From contig VWVY01000005.1 in assembly GCA_009846685.1 (NCBI GenBank), positions 124,001 through 188,000 on the forward strand: 64,000 bases of DNA, read 5' to 3'. Source of the DNA: Rhizobiales bacterium SYSU XM002 (GTDB lineage Bacteria > Pseudomonadota > Alphaproteobacteria > Rhizobiales > Beijerinckiaceae). Below the pieces are notes generated by a model that ran no database searches, was not told the origin of the DNA, and worked only from the letters and a program-made list of their open reading frames with translations. The position numbers were made by a program, and so were the translations under genes. How positions within the stretch are numbered: position 1 is the stretch's first letter; each line of letters starts with the position of its first letter. Positions 47,654 to 55,693 of this stretch are shown here, piece by piece.

Positions 47654-48352
47654 CTACTGCGAGTTCTTCAAATATTCCAAAAATTGAAAACCTTCCGGGC
47701 CAAGGCTTTGGAAGCGATCGCTTTCATTGAAATTTGTCAGAAGATCTCCGGAAGATTGATATCCCAGATCCTGGAAATTCAAAAACAACATAATCATATA
47801 TATATGATATTCTGGCTTCATGACGGAATGCTTTAGCAAGCTGTCTTTTTTAGTGATAATTTCGCGAAGCCCATCAGAATTTTTCCAACGAGAATCGTAC
47901 AATATTTTCGTGGAGATTGCTCTCACCAAGAATTCAACAAAAGTTGGCGGGTCCAATTTTTTGGGCAGAGCTGCGAGGCGCAGCCGGTTCATTAGGCTGA
48001 TTCCGCGCGGCCTGAGATGGTATTTCCAAATCAGGCCATCTTCAAAATCGAAAGAACAAGCCTCCAATCCCGCAAGTTCATACAAGTAGAAACCAAAACC
48101 GGATCGATAACCTTGGCATTCAAGTCCTTGGAAATGACTGAATGCTTGATCAAATTCAGGGTAATGGATGTAGAACTCCATTTCCAAATTTGTGCGCCAC
48201 TTGCCCGTTCGAACAAAAATGACGCGCGTCGGCGTGTCTTCGTCCAGACAAATTGCCAGACCATCTTGGCATTTCGCGATGCGACCGCCAAGCTCCCGCT
48301 GAAAAGCCTCTGCGCAGGCTTGGGCTATGCCTGATCTGCTGCACTTGCTCAC
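47654..48352 (-). CDS. AT-rich orphan gene, function unknown
   Basis: A 232-residue protein that I do not recognise. It has no signal peptide or membrane segment and is rich in aromatic residues (LEMEFYIHYPEFDQAFSHFQ, SGFGFYLYELAGLEACSF, EYHIYMIMLFLNFQDLGY). Its DNA is only about 42 percent G+C, down to 30 percent in one 60-base line, against about 65 percent on both sides, and its codons (ATA, AAA, TTA, AGA) differ from the neighbours, so recent acquisition is likely. The GTG start overlaps the TGA of the dapA-like gene (GTGA), and its stop is three bases from the maiA stop, so it exactly fills the gap between two native genes. An internal start is possible. Confidence 0.7.
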   Translation of the reverse strand: MSKCSRSGIAQACAEAFQRELGGRIAKCQDGLAICLDEDTPTRVIFVRTGKWRTNLEMEFYIHYPEFDQAFSHFQGLECQGYRSGFGFYLYELAGLEACSFDFEDGLIWKYHLRPRGISLMNRLRLAALPKKLDPPTFVEFLVRAISTKILYDSRWKNSDGLREIITKKDSLLKHSVMKPEYHIYMIMLFLNFQDLGYQSSGDLLTNFNESDRFQSLGPEGFQFLEYLKNSQ

Positions 48353-49278
48353 ATTTTGGCTCGCCCATCCACGCGAGAAAGCCGCGCGAGCAGATAATCC
48401 ACCTCCGCCTTCGCGGTTGCCGAAAGCGTGCCGCCCGGCTTGCGTTGCGCGTCCGAAGCGAGGATGCCGCGCTTCATCATCACGTATTTCCGCACCGCGA
48501 GCCCCGCGCCCGGCTGCTGCTCGTAACGCAGCAGCGGCAGATGCGCATCGAAGAGGTCATGCGCTTCGTCCCGCTGGCCAGCCTTCGCGAATGCCACGAC
48601 ATCGATCAGCATTTCGGGGAAGGCATACCCGGTGTTGGAGCCATCCGCTCCGCGATCCATCTCAAAATCGAGAAACAGGCCACCGTTTGCGGTCATGATC
48701 GCGAGATCGCGCAGCGAACTCTCCTGCTGCCACTTGCGCAAGAGCGAGATCTTCTCCAGCCCCGGCCAGTCCTCGGCCTTGAGCATCACACATGAAGGAT
48801 TGTCGCTGACGATCTTGCGGATCACGCCCGGCGTCATCTGAACCGAGGTGATGAGCGGATAATCCTGGATGACGAAGGGCACATCGGCTCCGATGGCCTC
48901 GACCGCCTGCGCGTAATAACCAGTGATCTGGTCGTCCGTGCGCAAGGTGTTCGGCGGCGCGATCATCACCGAAGCCGCGCCCGCCTCCATTGCCTCGCGC
49001 GCCAGCGAACGCATCGCCGCGAAGCCCGGTGCCGAGACGCCGACGATCACCGGCTTGCCCAGGATTCGCACCGCGCGCTTGAGGATTTCGAGCGATTCAT
49101 GCGGTTCGAGCTTCGGCGCTTCGCCCATGATGCCGAGCACGGTGACGCCATCGGCGCCGATCTTGCCGTAGAAATCGAACAGGCGGTCGAGGCTTACCCA
49201 ATCCACGTTTCCGTCGGCAAGGAACGGCGTCGGCGCAATCGGGAAGACGCCGGTATAGGCTTTCGTGCCGATGCTCAT
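48349..49278 (-). CDS. Dihydrodipicolinate synthase (DapA) family aldolase
   Basis: Class I pyruvate-dependent aldolase or lyase of 309 residues, N-acetylneuraminate lyase/DapA superfamily. The Schiff-base Lys is in CVMLKAEDWPG and the catalytic Tyr in FVIQDYPLITS; GVTVLGIMGEAPKLEP replaces the usual GTTGE loop, so it is not a housekeeping lysine-pathway DapA. Placed between an SDR and RraA-like gene, it probably serves catabolism of a sugar acid or aromatic-derived keto acid. The ATG at 49278 is used; upstream in-frame codons run through a palindromic repeat. Confidence 0.85.
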   Translation of the reverse strand: MSIGTKAYTGVFPIAPTPFLADGNVDWVSLDRLFDFYGKIGADGVTVLGIMGEAPKLEPHESLEILKRAVRILGKPVIVGVSAPGFAAMRSLAREAMEAGAASVMIAPPNTLRTDDQITGYYAQAVEAIGADVPFVIQDYPLITSVQMTPGVIRKIVSDNPSCVMLKAEDWPGLEKISLLRKWQQESSLRDLAIMTANGGLFLDFEMDRGADGSNTGYAFPEMLIDVVAFAKAGQRDEAHDLFDAHLPLLRYEQQPGAGLAVRKYVMMKRGILASDAQRKPGGTLSATAKAEVDYLLARLSRVDGRAKM

Positions 49279-49293
49279 TTGCTGCTTCTCCCC

Positions 49294-49334
49294 ATGATCT
49301 TGTCCGAAAACCGGAAACCGCTTTTCGGGATCAT
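49294..49334. repeat. Rhizobial palindromic repeat in the rraA-like/dapA-like spacer
   Basis: Nested inverted repeats ATGATC/GATCAT (49294-49299, 49329-49334) and CCGAAAA/TTTTCGG (49304-49310, 49322-49328) surround an 11-base centre. Elements of this form, with a GATC end and a CCGAAAA stem, are dispersed in many Hyphomicrobiales genomes. The TGA stop of the rraA-like gene (49333-49331) lies inside the right arm. Confidence 0.65.
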
Positions 49335-50059
49335 TTCTTCGATGCCTCGTAGCGGGCCTTGGTTTCGGCATTCATCGGGTAAAGGCCCGGAAGCGGCAGC
49401 CCCTTCTCGACTTCGCCCATGATCCAGCCTTCCATGCGCTCCTGCTCGACGCCGAGCTTCGCGACCTCCTCGACGATCGCCTGCGGGATCAGCACCGCAC
49501 CGTCGTCATCCGCGACGATCACGTCGTTGGGGAATACCGCGACGCCGCCGCAGCCGATCGGGAGCTGCCAGTCGACAAAAGTCAGTCCCGCGACCGAGGG
49601 CGGGGCCGCCGCGCCGTCGCACCACACCGGCAAGCCGGTGCCGAGCACGCCGGCGAGATCGCGCACCACACCATCGGTGATGAGCGCGGTGACATTCCGC
49701 TTCTTCATGCGCGCGCAGAGGATATCGCCGAAGATGCCGGCATCCTTCACGCCCATCGAATCGACCACCGCGATCACGTCGTTCGGCATCGCTTCGATGG
49801 CGCCGCGCGTCGAGATCGGCGAGGACCAGCTCTCCGGTGTCGCGAGATCCTCGCGCGCCGGCACGAAGCGCAGCGTGAAGGCGCGGCCGACGAGGCGCGG
49901 CTGCCCGGCTCGGATCGGCCGTGCGCCACGCAGCCAGACGTTGCGCAGGCCCTTCTTGAGGAGGATCGTCGTCAGCGTCGCGGTGGTGATGCCGGAGAGC
50001 ATCGCCTTGAGGTCGGCAGCAAGCGGGGTGACCTCGGGGGTCTTGAACTCGATGGTCAT
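49331..50059 (-). CDS. RraA-like/HMG aldolase family protein
   Basis: A 242-residue protein of the RraA family, which includes 4-hydroxy-4-methyl-2-oxoglutarate/4-carboxy-4-hydroxy-2-oxoadipate aldolases and the RNase E inhibitor RraA. The metal and substrate motif is present as GIFGDILCARMKKRNVTALI followed by TDGVVRD. The N-terminal extension (about 45 residues) and a C-terminal tail make it longer than E. coli RraA (161). Neighbouring aldolase and dehydrogenase genes favour an aldolase role over RNA metabolism. The stop codon is supplied by a palindromic repeat. Confidence 0.82.
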   Translation of the reverse strand: MTIEFKTPEVTPLAADLKAMLSGITTATLTTILLKKGLRNVWLRGARPIRAGQPRLVGRAFTLRFVPAREDLATPESWSSPISTRGAIEAMPNDVIAVVDSMGVKDAGIFGDILCARMKKRNVTALITDGVVRDLAGVLGTGLPVWCDGAAAPPSVAGLTFVDWQLPIGCGGVAVFPNDVIVADDDGAVLIPQAIVEEVAKLGVEQERMEGWIMGEVEKGLPLPGLYPMNAETKARYEASKK

Positions 50060-50083
50060 ATCAACAGGCTTTCGGGCTGAGAC

Positions 50084-50869
50084 TCAAACGTTGGGGATCA
50101 CGCCGCCATCGACCCGGACATTCGAGCCGGTGACGTAGGAGGCGCGCGCGGAGCAAAGAAAGGTTGCCACATCGGCAAATTCCTGCGGATCACCGTAGCG
50201 TCCGGCGGGAATGGTCGCCTGGCTGGCGGCGGCGACCTCCTCGACGGTCTTGCCCTCGCGCTTTGCCTGCGCACCGTCGATCTGGTGGATGCGATCGGTC
50301 AGGATGCGGCCGGGCGAGATCACATTGACTGTCACACCCTCCTTCGCGACCTCGCGCGAGACGGTCTTCGACCAGCCGATGAGGCTCGCGCGCAAGGTGT
50401 TCGAGACGCCGAGGTTGGGGATCGGCACGATGGTGCCCATCGAGGTCGAGGTCAGAACCCGCCCCCATTTGCGCGCGCGCATTCCCGGCAACACGCGGTC
50501 GGTGATCGCGATGACGGAAAGCACCATCAAATTGAAGTGCTTCGTCCAGACATCCTGCGCCTGCCCGGCGGCGGGCGAAGGCGGCGGGCCACCGGTATTG
50601 TTGACGAGAATGTCGATCGGGCCGAGTTCCTTCTCGATCAGGGCGATGGAGGGTTCGATCAGGGAGAGATCGCCGAGGTCCCACACGAGGCTGATGACGG
50701 TGCCGCCGGCGGCCTTGATCGCAGCCTCGGTCCTGTCGAGCTTCTCCCGGTTGGTGCCGGTGATCGCCACTTTCGCGCCTTCGGCGGCAAGCGTACGTGC
50801 GATGGCCGCGCCAAGCCCGCCCGAGGAAGCCGTGACCAGTGCCACCTTGCCCTTGATGCCTAGATCCAT
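50084..50869 (-). CDS. SDR-family oxidoreductase without the catalytic tyrosine
   Basis: A 261-residue short-chain dehydrogenase/reductase fold. The cofactor loop TASSGGLGAAIA and NNTGGPPPSP are present, and it ends with YVTGSNVRVDGGVIPNV. The YxxxK active site is replaced: after PNLG the chain reads VSNTLRASLIGWSK. A subgroup of 3-oxoacyl-ACP-reductase-like SDRs shares this SN-xx-R form, so the reaction may be unusual or absent. First gene of the SDR, RraA-like, DapA-like cluster and divergent from nasT. Confidence 0.88.
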   Translation of the reverse strand: MDLGIKGKVALVTASSGGLGAAIARTLAAEGAKVAITGTNREKLDRTEAAIKAAGGTVISLVWDLGDLSLIEPSIALIEKELGPIDILVNNTGGPPPSPAAGQAQDVWTKHFNLMVLSVIAITDRVLPGMRARKWGRVLTSTSMGTIVPIPNLGVSNTLRASLIGWSKTVSREVAKEGVTVNVISPGRILTDRIHQIDGAQAKREGKTVEEVAAASQATIPAGRYGDPQEFADVATFLCSARASYVTGSNVRVDGGVIPNV

Positions 50870-50987
50870 TGTCTCGATCCCTTGATGGATGGATGTGTAT
50901 GCTGTGTTCTGGCGCGGGAGGGCTCAAAAGGAAAGGCGGGAAACAGTCTTTCGCGCACTTCTTTAGCGCGAAGACGGCGTGACGGGT

Positions 50988-51003
50988 CGGCACGCTTATT
51001 GCA
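50988..51003 (+). promoter_or_regulatory. Sigma-54 type promoter of nasT-nasS
   Basis: CGGCACGCTTATTGCA fits the sigma-54 consensus, with GG at 50989-50990 and GC at 51001-51002 exactly ten bases apart. The predicted start of transcription is about 51014, leaving a 20-base leader before the nasT ATG. An inverted repeat TTCGCGC/GCGCGAA lies just upstream at 50950-50972. Confidence 0.7.
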
Positions 51004-51033
51004 GCGCCCGGGCATGGTTGCCGAGCCCGTGTG

Positions 51034-51645
51034 ATGAGTCCCGATCTTTCTATCCTGATCCTTGACGAGAACCGCATCCGCGCGGCGATCATCGAAACGG
51101 GTCTGCGCGAGGCCGGGCACACGCGCGTCAGCATCGTTTCGGACATGAACGGCATTGTCCGCCGCATCGCCGAGACAGCGCCGGATGTCATCGTCATCGA
51201 TCTCGAGAACCCCAATCGCGACCAGTTGGAACATGTGCTCCAGATGAGCCGCGTCGTCGAACGACCGATCGCGATGTTCGTCGATCGCTCGGATACCGAG
51301 ATGATGGCCTCGGCGATCGAGGCGGGCGTCTCGGCCTATGTGGTCGACGGGCTGCGCCAGGATCGCGTCAAGCCGATCCTCGACATGGCGATCGCGCGGT
51401 TCAACGCTTACTCGCGCCTCAAGTCCGAGTTGGAGGATACCCGCCGCGCACTGGAGGACCGCAAGGTCATTGATCGTGCCAAGGCGATCCTGATCCGCAC
51501 GCGCGGGCTCACCGAGGACGAGGCGCATCACCTCCTGCGCCGCACCGCCATGCAACAGAGCGCGAGAATGGGCGATGTCGCCCGGGCGCTGGTCGCGAGC
51601 GCCGAACTCCTGCTGGGAGAAAAATCGACAGGAGACGAGCCTTGA
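51034..51645 (+). CDS. nasT: NasT, ANTAR-domain transcription antiterminator
   Basis: RNA-binding response-regulator-like protein of 203 residues. A receiver-like domain (ILILDENRIRAAIIETGLRE, DVIVIDLENPNRDQLE) is followed by a coiled segment and an ANTAR domain (KVIDRAKAILIRTRGLTEDE, AHHLLRRTAMQQSARMGDVA). In other proteobacteria NasT binds two hexaloop hairpins in the leader of nitrate genes and lets polymerase pass a terminator, unless held by NasS. Candidate hairpins lie at 53003-53065. The ATG at 51034 is used; a GTG directly before it is in frame. It overlaps nasS by TTGA. Confidence 0.93.
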   Translation: MSPDLSILILDENRIRAAIIETGLREAGHTRVSIVSDMNGIVRRIAETAPDVIVIDLENPNRDQLEHVLQMSRVVERPIAMFVDRSDTEMMASAIEAGVSAYVVDGLRQDRVKPILDMAIARFNAYSRLKSELEDTRRALEDRKVIDRAKAILIRTRGLTEDEAHHLLRRTAMQQSARMGDVARALVASAELLLGEKSTGDEP

Positions 51646-52808
51646 TATCCGCCCTCAAGCCCCTGCGCCTCGGTTTCATTCCGCTGATGGATGCCGCGAT
51701 CCCTATCGTGGCGGCCCGCAAGGGCTTTGCCGCAGCGCACGGGATCGATCTCCGACTGGTGCGGGAGACTTCCTGGGCGAATATTCGCGATCGCCTCGCC
51801 ATCGGCCATCTCGACGCCGCGCACCTGCTCGCGCCGATGCCGGTGGCGGCCGCACTCGGGCTCGCCCCGCTCGATACGCCCCTGATTGCGCCGATGGCTC
51901 TGGGCGCCGGCGGCAACGCGATAACCTTCTCGGCTGACTTGACGAATGCCCTTCGTGAAGCCGGCATCGTCAGGTTTCCGGCCGAACCGTCCGCCCTTGG
52001 CCGCGCGCTTCGGGCGGTGATCGAAGCGCGCGTCGCAGCGCGCAAGGAGCGATTGATTTTCGGTGTTGTTCACCCATACTCGGCCCACAACTACGAGCTT
52101 CGCTACTGGCTTGCGGCCTCGGGTATTGATCCGGACTGCGATATCGAGATCGCAATCCTGCCGCCACCCTTCATGCCGGACGCGCTGGCGAGCCGGAAAA
52201 TCGACGGGTTCTGCGTCGGGGAGCCGTGGAATTCAGTGGCCTGCCGGCATTCCGGTGGAGCCATTGTGCTCACGAAATCCGCGATCTGGCGTGCGAGCCC
52301 GGAGAAGGTGCTCGCGCTCCGCGAGGACTGGCCGGATGAGCGACCGGGAGACCTTGCAGCGTTGCTGCAAGCAATGCTCGACGCCGCCTTCTGGTGCGAG
52401 GACGCCGCCAACCGGACGGAGCTGGTGCAGATGCTCTCGGCATCCGACATGCTCGATCAGCCGCCGGAAGTGCTCCTCCCATCGCTGGATGGAACGCTGG
52501 ATGGCCCCGGACGTTTCCTGACCTACGCCACCGGCATGGCGAATTTCCCTTGGAAGAGCGATGCCGAGTGGTTTCTCGGCCAGATGCGGCGCTGGGGTCA
52601 GATTGGGCCGGGCCAGGGCGATCCCGCAGGGGTCCGTGCCGCCTTCCGCCCCGATCTTCTGCGCGAGGCACTGCTCGCGCGCGGCGTATCGGCGCCCCTC
52701 GCGGATGACAGGCCGGCGGCGGCCGAAGGAGGGGCCGGCCTGATCGTTCCCGGAACGCTGGGAGACGTCCGCCTGCCGAGGTTCGGGTTCTTCGATGCAG
52801 GCTGCTAG
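51642..52808 (+). CDS. nasS: NasS, cytoplasmic nitrate/nitrite sensor
   Basis: A 388-residue protein of the NrtA/CmpA periplasmic-binding fold but with no signal peptide: it begins MISALKPLRLGFIPLMDAAI, so it stays in the cytoplasm. Shared ligand-site text with NrtA of this window includes [18 protein letters not shown] and QMRRWGQI. NasS binds NasT and releases it on nitrate or nitrite binding. Translation begins at a TTG overlapping the nasT stop (TTGA) with GGAG eight bases upstream, indicating coupled production with its partner. Confidence 0.93.
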   Translation: MISALKPLRLGFIPLMDAAIPIVAARKGFAAAHGIDLRLVRETSWANIRDRLAIGHLDAAHLLAPMPVAAALGLAPLDTPLIAPMALGAGGNAITFSADLTNALREAGIVRFPAEPSALGRALRAVIEARVAARKERLIFGVVHPYSAHNYELRYWLAASGIDPDCDIEIAILPPPFMPDALASRKIDGFCVGEPWNSVACRHSGGAIVLTKSAIWRASPEKVLALREDWPDERPGDLAALLQAMLDAAFWCEDAANRTELVQMLSASDMLDQPPEVLLPSLDGTLDGPGRFLTYATGMANFPWKSDAEWFLGQMRRWGQIGPGQGDPAGVRAAFRPDLLREALLARGVSAPLADDRPAAAEGGAGLIVPGTLGDVRLPRFGFFDAGC

Positions 52809-52975
52809 GAGCGTCTTTCTGCACAAATTTTAGGCATTGTGCGATGCAACAATGCGCATCGGCTTGAAACTGCGCCGGCCGGAAAGACCGCGGCGACAAT
52901 GCAAGGCACGACAGCAGCACGAAACATGCAGCGATTCCGCAGGCGAACTTCTGTGAATCTTGCATCCTGCCGGTT

Positions 52976-52991
52976 TGGCACGTCGGTTGCT
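52976..52991 (+). promoter_or_regulatory. Sigma-54 type promoter of the nrt-nir-nas operon
   Basis: TGGCACGTCGGTTGCT matches the sigma-54 consensus with GG at 52977-52978 and GC at 52989-52990, spacing ten. Predicted transcription start is about 53002. The region upstream (52809-52975) carries inverted repeats GCACAA/TTGTGC (52821-52842) and GCATTGT/ACAATGC (52834-52855), about 150 bases before the start, possible enhancer sites. The 318 bases between nasS and nrtA contain no gene, only this promoter and the leader RNA. Confidence 0.75.
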
Positions 52992-53002
52992 GAGACTGGT
53001 TT

Positions 53003-53089
53003 GGCCAACGAGGGCCTCTTCATTCGCGGATTGCTGCTTGAAGCAGCGCCGGCATGGTTGCCGGTGATCGCGAGGGCCTCGTCCTTCGC
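53003..53089 (+). promoter_or_regulatory. nrtA leader with two ANTAR-type hexaloop hairpins
   Basis: Hairpin 1: GGCC (53003-53006), loop AACGAG, GGCC (53013-53016). Hairpin 2: GCCGGC (53048-53053), loop ATGGTT, GCCGGT (53060-53065). Both loops are six bases with A at position 1 and G at position 4, the recognition pattern of ANTAR proteins such as NasT. A third stem, GCGAGGG/CCTTCGC (53070-53076, 53083-53089), follows hairpin 2 and may be the terminator stem, but lacks a T run. The predicted transcript begins one base before hairpin 1. Confidence 0.7.
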
Positions 53090-53126
53090 TCCGTGAGTGT
53101 CAGCTCAACCAGATCGAGGGGTTCCC

Positions 53127-54554
53127 ATGTCCAAGCGCCAGCACCTTGTTTCGACTACCGCCTTTCCGGCTATCGACCGTCGCCGTTTCCTCCTCGGCGC
53201 AGGTGCGCTCGGTTTCGTCTCGCTGGCCGGGCTGCGCAAGGCACGCGCCGCCAGCCTCAAGGTCGAGAAGGACGAGCTGAAGTTCGGGTTCATCAAGCTC
53301 ACCGACATGGCGCCGCTCGCCATCGCCAAGGAGCTTGGTTACTTCGAGGACGAGGGCCTGTTCGTGACGCTGGAAGCGCAGGCGAACTGGAAGGTGCTGC
53401 TCGATCGTGTCATCACCGGTGAACTCGACGGCGCGCATATGCTCGCGGGCCAGCCGCTCGCCGCGACCATCGGCTTCGGTACCAAGGCGCATATCGTCAC
53501 CCCGTTCTCGATGGATCTGAACGGCAACGCCATCACGGTTTCCAACGCGATCTGGGAGATGATGAAGCCGGCGATCCCCAAGGGCACGGATGGCAAGCCG
53601 GTACACCCGATTTCCGCCGAGGCGCTCAAGCCCGCCATCGAGAAGCTGCGCACCGAGGGCAAGCCGTTCAAGATGGGCATGGTCTTCCCGGTCTCGACCC
53701 ACAATTACGAGCTGCGCTACTGGCTGGCCGCCGGCGGCGTCCACCCCGGTTTCTATTCTCCGACCGATGTTAGCGGCACCGTTCAGGCCCAGGCACTGCT
53801 CTCCGTCACGCCGCCGCCGCAGATGCCTGCAACCCTCGAAGCGGGTACCATCCACGGCTATTGCGTGGGTGAGCCGTGGAACCAGGCGGCGGTGTTCAAG
53901 GGTATCGGCGTTCCGGTGATCACCGATTACCAGATCTGGAAGGACAACCCGGAAAAGGTGTTCGGAATCACCGCCGAGTTCGCCGAGAAGAATCCCAACA
54001 CGGTTCTCGCTCTGACAAAGGCACTGATCCGCGCCGCGATGTGGCTCGACGAGAACAACAATGCCAACCGCATGAAGGCGGTCGAAATCCTCTCCAAGCC
54101 CGAATACGTCGGCGCCGACAAAGCCGTGATCGCCAACTCGATGACAGGCACCTTCGAGTTCGAGAAGGGCGACAAGCGCCCGATCCCGGATTTCAACGTC
54201 TTCTTCCGTTATTTCGCGACCTACCCCTACTACTCCGACGCGGTCTGGTATCTCACCCAGATGCGCCGCTGGGGCCAGATCGCCGAATTCAAGGACGACA
54301 GCTGGTATGCCGAGACCGCGAAGAAGGTCTATCGCCCCGATCTCTACCTCAAGGCCGCGAAGCTTCTCGTCGAGGACGGCAAGGCCAAGGAAGCCGAGTT
54401 CCCGTGGAAGAGCGACGGCTATCGCGAGATCACCTCCGATAACATCGACAAGATCGCCTACGACGGCAAGAAGCCCAACGCCTACATCGACAGCCTGAAG
54501 ATCGGCCTCAAGGGCCAGCAGAAGGTCGAGGGCGCGAGCGTTGTCGGCGGCTGA
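53127..54554 (+). CDS. nrtA: Nitrate ABC transporter substrate-binding protein NrtA
   Basis: Periplasmic nitrate-binding protein of 475 residues (CmpA/NrtA family). The N-terminus carries a twin-arginine type signal ([20 protein letters not shown], then KARA), so it is probably exported folded by Tat. Ligand-binding text includes [32 protein letters not shown] and [18 protein letters not shown]. The ATG at 53127 follows GAGGGG. It is homologous along its length to the cytoplasmic NasS encoded just upstream, which suggests duplication of one ancestral binding protein. Confidence 0.94.
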   Translation: MSKRQHLVSTTAFPAIDRRRFLLGAGALGFVSLAGLRKARAASLKVEKDELKFGFIKLTDMAPLAIAKELGYFEDEGLFVTLEAQANWKVLLDRVITGELDGAHMLAGQPLAATIGFGTKAHIVTPFSMDLNGNAITVSNAIWEMMKPAIPKGTDGKPVHPISAEALKPAIEKLRTEGKPFKMGMVFPVSTHNYELRYWLAAGGVHPGFYSPTDVSGTVQAQALLSVTPPPQMPATLEAGTIHGYCVGEPWNQAAVFKGIGVPVITDYQIWKDNPEKVFGITAEFAEKNPNTVLALTKALIRAAMWLDENNNANRMKAVEILSKPEYVGADKAVIANSMTGTFEFEKGDKRPIPDFNVFFRYFATYPYYSDAVWYLTQMRRWGQIAEFKDDSWYAETAKKVYRPDLYLKAAKLLVEDGKAKEAEFPWKSDGYREITSDNIDKIAYDGKKPNAYIDSLKIGLKGQQKVEGASVVGG

Positions 54555-54594
54555 GCCGGCACCCCTCCCTACTGGTCAGGATCGGAGTTCAAGC

Positions 54595-55683
54595 ATGGCG
54601 ATGGCAAGCGACCTCGTGGATATCAAGGCGGATGAGGCGCGGCGTCTGCGGCGCGAGCGCATCCACCACTGGCTGAACCGCGCCAGCGGCACGCTCGGCG
54701 TCGTCGGGCTCGGGTTTCTGGTGCCGCTTCTGAAGATCGCGGCCGGCGACAGCCCACGGCACCAGTTCAAGGTGCTCTGGCAGCAGCTGTTCGTGCCGCT
54801 CATCGGCATCGGCGCGTTCCTCGCGCTCTGGGCGATCTTCGCGCCACAGGTGCAGACCTCGCTCGGCGCCATCCCCGGTCCGGCGCAGGTCTGGTCGCAG
54901 ACCACGAACCTCTATGCCGACCACAAGGCCGAGCGCGCCAAGGAAGCGCAGTTCTACGCCCGGCAGGCCGAGCGCAACGCCAAGCTCGTCGCGGAAGGGC
55001 GCGCGGCGGATGTGAAGCACCGTTCCTACACCGGCAAGCCGACCTATATCGACCAGATTTTCACGAGCCTGAAGACGGTGGCGCTTGGCTTCATCATCGC
55101 CACGATCTTCGCGGTGCCGCTCGGGATCATGTGCGGCCTCTCGAAGACGGTGAACGGCGCGCTGAACCCCCTGATCCAGATCTTCAAGCCAGTCTCTCCC
55201 CTCGCCTGGTTGCCGATCGTGACGATGGTCGTCTCCGCGCTCTACGTGACGCCGAGCGAAGCCTTCCCGAAGTCCCTTGTCATCTCCGCGGTGACGGTGA
55301 CGCTCTGCTCGCTCTGGCCGACGCTCATCAACACCTCGCTCGGCGTGGCTTCGATCGACAAGGATCTGCTGAACGTCGGTCGCGTGCTCCAGCTTCCGAC
55401 ATGGCGCACGGTGACGAAGCTGATCCTGCCCTCGTCGCTGCCGCTGATCTTCACCGGCTTGCGGCTTTCTCTGGGCGTGGGCTGGATGGTGCTGATCGCA
55501 GCGGAAATGCTCGCGCAGAACCCCGGTCTCGGCAAGTTCGTGTGGGATGAATTCCAGAACGGCTCCTCGCAGAGCCTCGCCAAGATCATGGTTGCGGTGC
55601 TGACCATCGGTGTCATCGGCTTCCTGCTCGACCGGCTGATGTATGCCCTTCAATCCGCCTTCACCTACTCCGCGAACCGCTGA
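54595..55683 (+). CDS. nrtB: Nitrate ABC transporter permease NrtB
   Basis: Inner-membrane permease of 362 residues, binding-protein-dependent type with the EAA-loop region LNVGRVLQLPTWRTVTKLI followed by LPSSLPLIFTGLRLSLGVGW. An extra N-terminal membrane segment precedes a hydrophilic, charged loop of about 60 residues (YADHKAERAKEAQFYARQAE) before the permease core; many NrtB proteins are shorter (about 280). The ATG at 54595 has GGAG seven bases upstream. It lies between nrtA and the fused ATPase gene. Confidence 0.94.
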   Translation: MAMASDLVDIKADEARRLRRERIHHWLNRASGTLGVVGLGFLVPLLKIAAGDSPRHQFKVLWQQLFVPLIGIGAFLALWAIFAPQVQTSLGAIPGPAQVWSQTTNLYADHKAERAKEAQFYARQAERNAKLVAEGRAADVKHRSYTGKPTYIDQIFTSLKTVALGFIIATIFAVPLGIMCGLSKTVNGALNPLIQIFKPVSPLAWLPIVTMVVSALYVTPSEAFPKSLVISAVTVTLCSLWPTLINTSLGVASIDKDLLNVGRVLQLPTWRTVTKLILPSSLPLIFTGLRLSLGVGWMVLIAAEMLAQNPGLGKFVWDEFQNGSSQSLAKIMVAVLTIGVIGFLLDRLMYALQSAFTYSANR

Positions 55684-55693
55684 GGAGGCCGGC

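Noticed and set aside
51011-51022. GGC-ATGGTT-GCC before nasT, resembling the second nrtA leader hexaloop
   Set aside because: The stem has three base pairs only, and the sigma-54 promoter predicts a start at about 51014, inside the loop, so the hairpin would not be transcribed.
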